From the NCBI GenBank assembly GCA_016934645.1, contig JAFGSL010000598.1, positions 1-7,522 of the forward strand: a DNA stretch of 7,522 nucleotides. The letters run 5' to 3'. The notes under the pieces were generated by a model. It was not told the origin of the DNA, did no database searches, and saw only the letters and a list, made by a program, of their open reading frames with translations. Made by a program: the position numbers and the translations under genes. Below, in pieces: positions 1 to 5,105 of the stretch. Position 1 is the stretch's first letter, and every line of letters begins with the position of its first letter. The stretch comes from Anaerolineae bacterium. GTDB lineage: Bacteria > Chloroflexota > Anaerolineae > B4-G1 > SLSP01.

Positions 1-66
1 GATATGATCGACCGTCATTTAACCAACCAAGAAGCCTTCGTTTTCCGCTGGCTTCCCTATTTCTGA
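1..66 (+). CDS. possible 3' end of an upstream gene
   Basis: The frame beginning at base 1 is open for 21 codons and ends at TGA (64-66), giving a peptide that ends in FRWLPYF. It could be the C-terminus of a gene that starts outside the window. An open run this short is expected by chance about a third of the time, and I do not recognise the peptide. It is in the same frame as the SH3 gene that follows, separated from it by this TGA and a TAG at 79-81. Confidence 0.2.
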   Translation, partial: DMIDRHLTNQEAFVFRWLPYF

Positions 67-102
67 AAAAGTGTCAGGTAGCTAGATGTTTTTACATTTT
101 TT

Positions 103-621
103 GTGGAAGCTAAGTTCGGTAGTAAAGATGTAGTGATTTGGGAAAATTATGTTACTGAAAGTAATATTGTGCAATATGTAAGCCCTGGCACCCAAATGAG
201 AGTTATCGGAGATGCAAATGGAGAATGGTTACTTGTGCGTCTTGAAAATGGAAGTGAAGGATGGGTGAAAGATTCCGAAGTTAGCAAAGTAGACATTACC
301 ACGTTTTCCATGCCAACACAAGAAAAGCCAACTAACGAACCCGCTTCAAGTTGTCCAGGCGCGCCACCTCAGCGTGTCCGTATAGGCGAGACGGTAACGG
401 TATGTACTGCACATGATAAACTGATCGTGCGGACACAACCCAAACGTGGGGCCTCGGAGGTCACACGTTTGGACACCAGTACCCAGGTTGCCATCATCGA
501 CGGTCCTATTTGTGCGGATGATTGGTCATGGTGGGAAATTGAAACCGACTCAGGCATTGTCGGCTGGGTTAGTGAAGGCGGAGATGAGGTCGATCCCTAC
601 TTCATCTGCCCAGCAGAATAG
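103..621 (+). CDS. bacterial SH3 (SH3b) domain protein, N-terminus uncertain
   Basis: The 172-residue product holds two SH3b-like beta domains: about residues 5-62, ending in the typical EWLLVRLENGSEGWV pattern, and about 89-168, with WSWWEIETDSGIVGWVS, joined by a Pro/Thr-rich linker (69-90). SH3b domains usually sit outside the membrane and bind cell-wall peptides, or serve as modules of envelope sensors. No signal peptide or membrane segment is visible. The GTG at 103 has no recognisable Shine-Dalgarno sequence and follows a T-rich stretch; GTG at 133 and ATG at 196 are other possible starts. An in-frame TAG at 79-81 blocks extension, so the 5' part may have been lost or frameshifted, leaving a remnant of a longer exported protein. 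Its stop is 8 nt before the TPR membrane protein gene, suggesting co-transcription. The SH3b fold is fairly sure; the start and functionality are not. Confidence 0.7.
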   Translation: MEAKFGSKDVVIWENYVTESNIVQYVSPGTQMRVIGDANGEWLLVRLENGSEGWVKDSEVSKVDITTFSMPTQEKPTNEPASSCPGAPPQRVRIGETVTVCTAHDKLIVRTQPKRGASEVTRLDTSTQVAIIDGPICADDWSWWEIETDSGIVGWVSEGGDEVDPYFICPAE

Positions 622-629
622 ACAAAAAT

Positions 630-2174
630 ATGCGTGATTTAGAGAAAATACAAGAGTCTGAACCTCGACAATCTGAATCTGTAACTCAGGAAACTCAGAC
701 AAACATTGCCGGTGATGTAGAAGGGCCAGTGCTTTCGGGGCAATTTAACGGCCCAGTGTTTCTCTATCCAGTTTTCAAACTGATACGCTCTATTGATGAA
801 CGCGTTCTTAAACGCCTGGGGTTAGAACAAAGGGTAGGTTTTACTTTATTGGCAGTACTTATTATGGGGATGGGCGTTGGCTTATATTTTCTACTTCGAC
901 CTCGGCAACCTACGCAAATGGCGGGTACCTTCTGTATCGCAGTTGCTGGATTCACTGAAAACGACAATCCAGGAAAATCAAAACTGGGTATGGAGCTTGC
1001 ACAGCGTATTTCCTCAGAGTTGCAGCGACATCTCGACGAAATGGATTTGGACATTGTCGTTGAAGTCTGGGGGCCAGATCAAGTCAGGCAGATTAAGGGC
1101 ACAAATCGAGATGAGCGTGCCGCATCCGTGGAAGAGATGGCGGGGTCGATTGGCGCTGACATTGTCGTTTATGGCTCAGTTGATACAACGCGCGCATTGT
1201 GGATTGTCGCTCCGGAGTTTTATGTCGCCGTAGAAAATTTCTATGAGGCGGAAGAGGTTGTTGGACAATACGAAATCGGTACTCCTTTCTCGGTTATTGG
1301 AGGCGATGGCACAGTTACAAGTGTCGCGCTAAACGATGCTTTGTCACCCCGTGTGGAAGTTCTCTCAAAAATCACAGTCGGGTTAGCACGTTATGCTACC
1401 CAGCAATACGAACGTGCCTTGGAGACTTTTCAGTTAGCTGAGGGTGTTAAAGGCCTTGAGGATGAAGCTGGGGTAAAACAAGTGTTGTGTTTATTAGCCG
1501 GCAATGCTGCCGGCAAAAGTGGCGACGTGGAAAAGGCTGAACAATACTACCTTCAAGCTCAAGCTATCAATCCCGACTATGCAAGAATGTACGCCGGTCT
1601 GGGCAATGTGCGTTACACGCAAGCGACGAATGCTTATGTTGAAAGTAAGACGGATACTGCGATGGTATTGTTAGAAGAGTCACTTCAGTATTATCAGCAA
1701 GCTCTTGCCGCTCCTCAAAAACCCGCCCTGTCGGACATGGAATCTAAAGTTCATTTTGCCAGAGGCCGTATATACTTGATGCAAGCTATTATTGAGCAAG
1801 GGGATATGGGACAGGCTGCGCAAGAGCTTTTATGGGTGATTGAAGAATATGATGGGAATCAAACTGAACGCTTGCGAGAGCGCGCCGCAGAATCTCACAA
1901 ACTCTTGGGACTGATTTATCGCCTCAGTAGCCAAGATGAGCAGGCCATTGCTGAATATGGGAAGGCCATTGCACTGGTCGAAAACATTCCACAGCTTCGT
2001 GCAAGGATGGGAGAGTATTATGCTGCTTTAGGTGAAGTTTATGTAGATGCTGGTCGGCTTTCTGATGCAGTCGAAGCCTATCAAAATGCACTACAGTTTA
2101 CCTACTCAGCAGACGCAATGCAACAGTATCAAGAGCGCCTTGAAGAAATAATGACGCAGATGGAGAAACCTTGA
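630..2174 (+). CDS. single-pass membrane protein: adaptor motif, TolB/FlgO-like domain, TPR repeats
   Basis: A 514-residue protein with four parts. (1) Residues 1-68 are hydrophilic and carry motif A at 23-43 (QTNIAGDV...GPV), shared with the downstream caspase. (2) Residues about 70-89 form one hydrophobic helix. (3) Residues about 100-230 resemble the TolB N-terminal/FlgO/CsgG-like fold, with a starting strand FCIAVAGF and the signature GADIVVYGSV near 175-184, followed by PEFYV. (4) Residues about 248-490 are about six TPR-like helical pairs, such as GDVEKAEQYYLQAQAINPDYA and EQAIAEYGKAIAL. The likely topology is motif A in the cytosol and the TolB/TPR part outside the membrane, making this an envelope sensor or scaffold. 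Positive charges flank the helix on both sides, so topology is not certain. The ATG at 630 has only a weak ribosome site. The stop overlaps the next start by one base. Domain calls are by eye; ligands are unknown. Confidence 0.8.
   Translation: MRDLEKIQESEPRQSESVTQETQTNIAGDVEGPVLSGQFNGPVFLYPVFKLIRSIDERVLKRLGLEQRVGFTLLAVLIMGMGVGLYFLLRPRQPTQMAGTFCIAVAGFTENDNPGKSKLGMELAQRISSELQRHLDEMDLDIVVEVWGPDQVRQIKGTNRDERAASVEEMAGSIGADIVVYGSVDTTRALWIVAPEFYVAVENFYEAEEVVGQYEIGTPFSVIGGDGTVTSVALNDALSPRVEVLSKITVGLARYATQQYERALETFQLAEGVKGLEDEAGVKQVLCLLAGNAAGKSGDVEKAEQYYLQAQAINPDYARMYAGLGNVRYTQATNAYVESKTDTAMVLLEESLQYYQQALAAPQKPALSDMESKVHFARGRIYLMQAIIEQGDMGQAAQELLWVIEEYDGNQTERLRERAAESHKLLGLIYRLSSQDEQAIAEYGKAIALVENIPQLRARMGEYYAALGEVYVDAGRLSDAVEAYQNALQFTYSADAMQQYQERLEEIMTQMEKP
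696..758 (+). other. motif A copy 1 (adaptor, amyloid-signalling-like)
   Basis: Residues 23-43 of the membrane TPR protein. It reads QTNIAGDV, then x-GPVLSGQF, then x-GPV, and matches residues 288-308 of the caspase at 18 of 21 positions. Inside it are two similar units of the form G-x-[VF]-x-GPV. The layout recalls bacterial amyloid signalling sequences (the N-x-[IV]-[SA]-G-x-V-x-G style found on actinobacterial NLR-like proteins), a comparison made from memory. Confidence 0.75.
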
Positions 2175-2176
2175 TG
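2162..2176 (+). promoter_or_regulatory. ribosome site and stop/start overlap deciding the lipoprotein start
   Basis: GGAG at 2162-2165 lies 8 nt before ATG 2174-2176. That ATG shares its A with the TGA stop (2172-2174) of the TPR gene, a TGATG overlap typical of translational coupling. A TTG at 2171 would add one residue, but its spacing and codon are worse. Confidence 0.65.
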
Positions 2177-3664
2177 ACAACGAAGCAGAATCGGGCCTAT
2201 TTGGGCATTATGTTTTTAGCGGTGGTTTTGTGTACTAGTTGCTCTGGAAGTGGGAGTGCAGGCGTTGTTGCTCCAATTACTGTTACTCCTGAATTGGCTC
2301 TAGAGAGTGATAACAAAGGTACAAAGGCAACGGGTAATGGTGTCTTCGACCAATCATCGGAGACTTCAGCGGATATTGTGTTACCTGTCACTCGACAGGT
2401 TCCACCACCTGAGATTCAGGCTCAAGTGAAATGGTTTGATGGGGGTGCTACTTGGGAGCTGCCAGTTCGTCCTAATACACCCCACATTGATATTTCAAAT
2501 GAAAGTATATCAGATCGAACATTAGTGTTACACTACTCAAACTTTGAACCTGGGGAGATAATCACTACTGTACTCTACACAGGAGGTTACTACGCGCACT
2601 CAGAATACTTCACATCGTGGATAAGCAAAGCAGATTTATCAGGGAAAGTTTCCATGTCGGTTTTCATTCCAGAGGAGTTTTGTACTGTTGATACTTTTGG
2701 CTTTAACTGGTTATTGTATGCTGCAATTGGTGAAAATCCACGACAAAAAGATTGGAGTGTAGACGGATGGGGAGTCGATTTGTTTGCATCAACAGTAGCA
2801 GGGATTGAACTGGATCTTGATGATTGTGGAGAAAATACGATTAGTTGCCAAGGTTTACTTTACTGCGATAGCTCCAGTCGTTTTCTAAGGCAATTTAATC
2901 TGGGAACAGTTCACGAGGGGGAAGGTCAATTTGGAACACTGAATTCCAAAATGGAGGCACATAATTGGAATTACGTAGCCACTGCGGGGGTGCCTTTTGT
3001 AGTTCAGACATTGTTTTTCAGCGCGGGTTTTCCAACAGGGCGAATTGGTATCCTTGATCCAGAAGGAAATATGGTGTATGAATGTATGGATCCAATTCGG
3101 GGCTGCTATCTTGGCACACCCACATTCACGCCAAGTCTATCTGGGAATTATGCGATCAGGATAGATGCGTATGATGAAGAAGAAATAACATATTTCATAA
3201 GAGTTGTTTCTAAACAAAATACTGCTACCGTGTCAGAAATCACAATAGATGATTCAGATCCAAGTGCTCTATTCTTGGGACCGTCAGAAGGCTGGCGCAT
3301 CGCACCCTATGGCTATGACGGAAGCACACACTGGACTTATTGCACAAATGAAGCGAGATCTAACTGGGCAATATGGATTCCGATGTTAATTCACGAAGGA
3401 TACTATGAAGTGTCTGTCTTCATACCTGAACATAATGCTGGTACAACACAAGCAACATATGAGATTTATTATGATGGGAGCCTACGGGAGAATGACGTTA
3501 CTGTGCGACAGGCTGATTATGCTAATGAGTGGGTGAGTCTTGGTATGTATTGGTTTGCGGCCGAAGGAAAGGAGTATGTTTCTCTTGCTGACCATACAGA
3601 CGAACTACGATCCTCAAACACTACTATAGCTTTTGATGCTGTGAGGTTTGTCTATGTTCCGTAG
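2174..3664 (+). CDS. probable surface lipoprotein with golvesin/Xly-type C-terminal domain
   Basis: A 496-residue exported protein. The N-terminus has basic residues, a hydrophobic core (about 9-20) and a possible lipid-attachment Cys23 (LCTSC, followed by SGSGSAG). The -3 residue of this lipobox is Cys rather than the usual Leu/Val/Ile, so lipidation is likely but not certain. A low-complexity linker runs to about residue 80. Residues about 82-215 form a beta-rich region I do not recognise. Residues about 220-346 look like a PPC-type beta-sandwich (SLSGNYAIRIDAYDEEEITYFI). Residues about 355-496 match the golvesin/Xly carbohydrate-binding-like domain: Trp-rich, GYYEVSVFIPEHNAG, WVSLGMYWFAAEGKEYVSLAD and the final FDAVRFVYV. 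Seven Cys residues follow the lipobox, consistent with disulphides outside the cell. It may bind glycan or wall polymer and act with the upstream SH3b and TPR proteins. No catalytic motif is visible. Confidence 0.75.
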   Translation: MTTKQNRAYLGIMFLAVVLCTSCSGSGSAGVVAPITVTPELALESDNKGTKATGNGVFDQSSETSADIVLPVTRQVPPPEIQAQVKWFDGGATWELPVRPNTPHIDISNESISDRTLVLHYSNFEPGEIITTVLYTGGYYAHSEYFTSWISKADLSGKVSMSVFIPEEFCTVDTFGFNWLLYAAIGENPRQKDWSVDGWGVDLFASTVAGIELDLDDCGENTISCQGLLYCDSSSRFLRQFNLGTVHEGEGQFGTLNSKMEAHNWNYVATAGVPFVVQTLFFSAGFPTGRIGILDPEGNMVYECMDPIRGCYLGTPTFTPSLSGNYAIRIDAYDEEEITYFIRVVSKQNTATVSEITIDDSDPSALFLGPSEGWRIAPYGYDGSTHWTYCTNEARSNWAIWIPMLIHEGYYEVSVFIPEHNAGTTQATYEIYYDGSLRENDVTVRQADYANEWVSLGMYWFAAEGKEYVSLADHTDELRSSNTTIAFDAVRFVYVP

Positions 3665-3686
3665 GAGTATGCGCTCCATTGATGAT

Positions 3687-3692
3687 AAGGAG
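3687..3692 (+). promoter_or_regulatory. Shine-Dalgarno deciding the caspase start
   Basis: AAGGAG lies 7 nt before ATG 3700. The longer reading frame from TTG 3679 would place this site inside the coding region and add MMIRRNK, so ATG 3700 is the better start. Confidence 0.8.
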
Positions 3693-3699
3693 AAACAAG

Positions 3700-5070
3700 A
3701 TGGCAATTTTGAAGCAAGGGCATGCTATTGTTGTAGGTGTTGGTTCAGATTTACCGAACACGGTAGATGACGCTCAAGGTGTTGCAGACATCCTCAAGGA
3801 AGCCGGTCGCTGTGCCTATCCACCGGAGCAGGTGCAGATCCTCACCAGCTGGGCGGCGAATCGCGGTGCGATTCTCGATGCCCTTGATAAACTGGCGCAG
3901 ATCACAGATCAGGATGCTACTGTTGTAGTGTATTTCTCCGGTCACGGTTACCAGGTCTCCACCTCCGTCAGCGACGCCTACTTCCTGATGCCGTACGGCT
4001 ACGATGTGCACCACCTTAAGCAGACTGCCATCAGTGGCGCAGAATTCACCGCCAAACTACGCGCAATCCCTGCAAAGAAGCTACTCGTGTTACTGGATTG
4101 CTGTCACGCCGGCGGGGTTGGAGACGCCAAAGCGCCAGGGCTGGAATTCGCCAAGTCGCCGCTGCCATCGGAGACGTTGGCCCTGCTCGCCGAGGGCAAA
4201 GGGCGCGTACTGATCGCGTCGTCCAAAGAGGATGAACTTTCCTATGCGGGCAAACCATACAGTGCGTTCACCCTGGCGCTGATCGAGTCGCTCTCCGGCG
4301 TGGGTGTCGCCAAGCAAGATGGCTTCGTCCGTGTAGCGGACGTGGCGTTGCACGCGCGTGAGGTCGTGCCGGGACGCACGAAGGGCAAGCAGCATCCCAT
4401 CCTGCACTTTGAACACGCCGACAACTTCGCGCTGGCTTACTACGCTGGCGGCGAGAAGCAGCCCAAAGGCTTACCATTCCCGGTCGAATCGGTAGAGATC
4501 GAGCCGGAGCCGGGTGCGTGGCGCGGGATCAGTCAGTCGGGACAAACTGTATACGGCCCTCAGACCAATATTGCTGGCAATGTTACCGGCCCTGTGCTTT
4601 CCGGGCAGTTCGATGGCCCGGTCGCAGTGGGCGGCGGCGAGGCGGTAGATATGCGTGGCTCGCAGGGGGCGGTGTATAAGCCAAGTGGCCCGGTGAAGCA
4701 ACACTTTGGCAATCGTGACATCAGGATTACCGGTGACGGGAACGTGATTGGGAACAACAACCGTGTCAATGTGAGTAAGTCGCAAACAACCGGCGTCACT
4801 GTGGATCAATTCCTGCGCTTGTTGGATGAATTGCGCCAGGCTATCCCGCAAGCTGGATTGGATCCCGACGAAGCAGAAGCCATAGTGGCAGATCTGCAAG
4901 TCGCAGAGACACAGGCGCGCAAACCACAACCCAACGCCAGGTTAATCCTCTCACGCATCACAAACGTCGCCGGGCTTTTAGCGACCGCCGATGGCGCGTT
5001 GGGGATGCTGCAACGCTTGAAGCCGCTTGCGCAACAACTCCAGACCTGGGCAGGGCATCTGTTTCACTGA
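3700..5070 (+). CDS. caspase-family (peptidase C14) protease with two adaptor motifs
   Basis: A 456-residue predicted cytosolic protease. Residues about 5-250 form a caspase/metacaspase domain. The catalytic His82 is in VVYFSGHGYQ and the catalytic Cys135 in LLVLLDCCHAGG (D-x-C-H-x-G form). The following VLIASSKEDELSYAGKPYSAFTLALIESL is the usual p10-like part, given here as landmarks S174-S175 and F190-T191. After a linker come motif A (288-308), a short MRGSQGAVYKPSGPV segment (318-332), motif B (332-358) and a helical C-terminus (about 366-456). Family members cleave after specific residues, often Arg/Lys in metacaspase-like enzymes, and take part in cell death and phage defence. No signal peptide is present. 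The gene lies 35 nt after the lipoprotein stop and 35 nt before the STAND gene. Both catalytic residues are present, so it should be active. The first ~30 codons are AT-rich like the upstream genes, the rest GC-rich. Confidence 0.92.
   Translation: MAILKQGHAIVVGVGSDLPNTVDDAQGVADILKEAGRCAYPPEQVQILTSWAANRGAILDALDKLAQITDQDATVVVYFSGHGYQVSTSVSDAYFLMPYGYDVHHLKQTAISGAEFTAKLRAIPAKKLLVLLDCCHAGGVGDAKAPGLEFAKSPLPSETLALLAEGKGRVLIASSKEDELSYAGKPYSAFTLALIESLSGVGVAKQDGFVRVADVALHAREVVPGRTKGKQHPILHFEHADNFALAYYAGGEKQPKGLPFPVESVEIEPEPGAWRGISQSGQTVYGPQTNIAGNVTGPVLSGQFDGPVAVGGGEAVDMRGSQGAVYKPSGPVKQHFGNRDIRITGDGNVIGNNNRVNVSKSQTTGVTVDQFLRLLDELRQAIPQAGLDPDEAEAIVADLQVAETQARKPQPNARLILSRITNVAGLLATADGALGMLQRLKPLAQQLQTWAGHLFH
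4561..4623 (+). other. motif A copy 2 (adaptor, amyloid-signalling-like)
   Basis: Residues 288-308 of the caspase, reading QTNIAGNV, x-GPVLSGQF, x-GPV. It differs from the copy in the membrane TPR protein only at three positions (D/N, E/T, N/D). Of the 18 identical residues, 12 are encoded by different synonymous codons, so the protein sequence rather than the DNA has been conserved. Confidence 0.78.
4693..4773 (+). other. motif B copy 1 (adaptor with Gly/Asn hexads)
   Basis: Residues 332-358 of the caspase: VKQHFGNR, then two hexads ITGDGN and VIGNNN, ending RVNV. It pairs with the N-terminus of the downstream STAND protein. The [IV]-x-G-x-x-N repeat with period six suggests stacked short beta strands (beta-arc or solenoid), as in amyloid signalling motifs. 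Confidence 0.75.
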
Positions 5071-5094
5071 GTTTCCCAGCATAGTCGCTGTTAT

Positions 5095-5101
5095 GGAGGA
5101 G
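5095..5101 (+). promoter_or_regulatory. Shine-Dalgarno for the STAND gene
   Basis: GGAGGAG lies just before ATG 5106, with 6 nt between GGAGG and the start. This supports the start that leaves motif B at the extreme N-terminus of the protein. ATG 5093 is in another frame. Confidence 0.75.
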
Positions 5102-5105
5102 CAGG

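Noticed and set aside
31..55. Inverted repeat GAAGCC/GGCTTC near the left edge
   Set aside because: It is a six-base stem with a 13-base loop and no T tract. It could be chance or lie within the end of an upstream gene.
1..102. Promoter for the operon in the left-edge sequence
   Set aside because: No convincing -35/-10 pair is visible; the T-rich stretch at 89-102 has no matching upstream element. The real promoter may lie outside the window.
3679..3699. Upstream TTG start for the caspase gene
   Set aside because: AAGGAG at 3687-3692 is placed for ATG 3700, and the seven added residues are not part of the caspase fold.
4471..4929. Minus-strand frame of 152 codons opposite the caspase tail
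   Set aside because: It lies opposite motifs A and B, whose conservation with silent codon changes shows that the plus-strand frame is the coding one.
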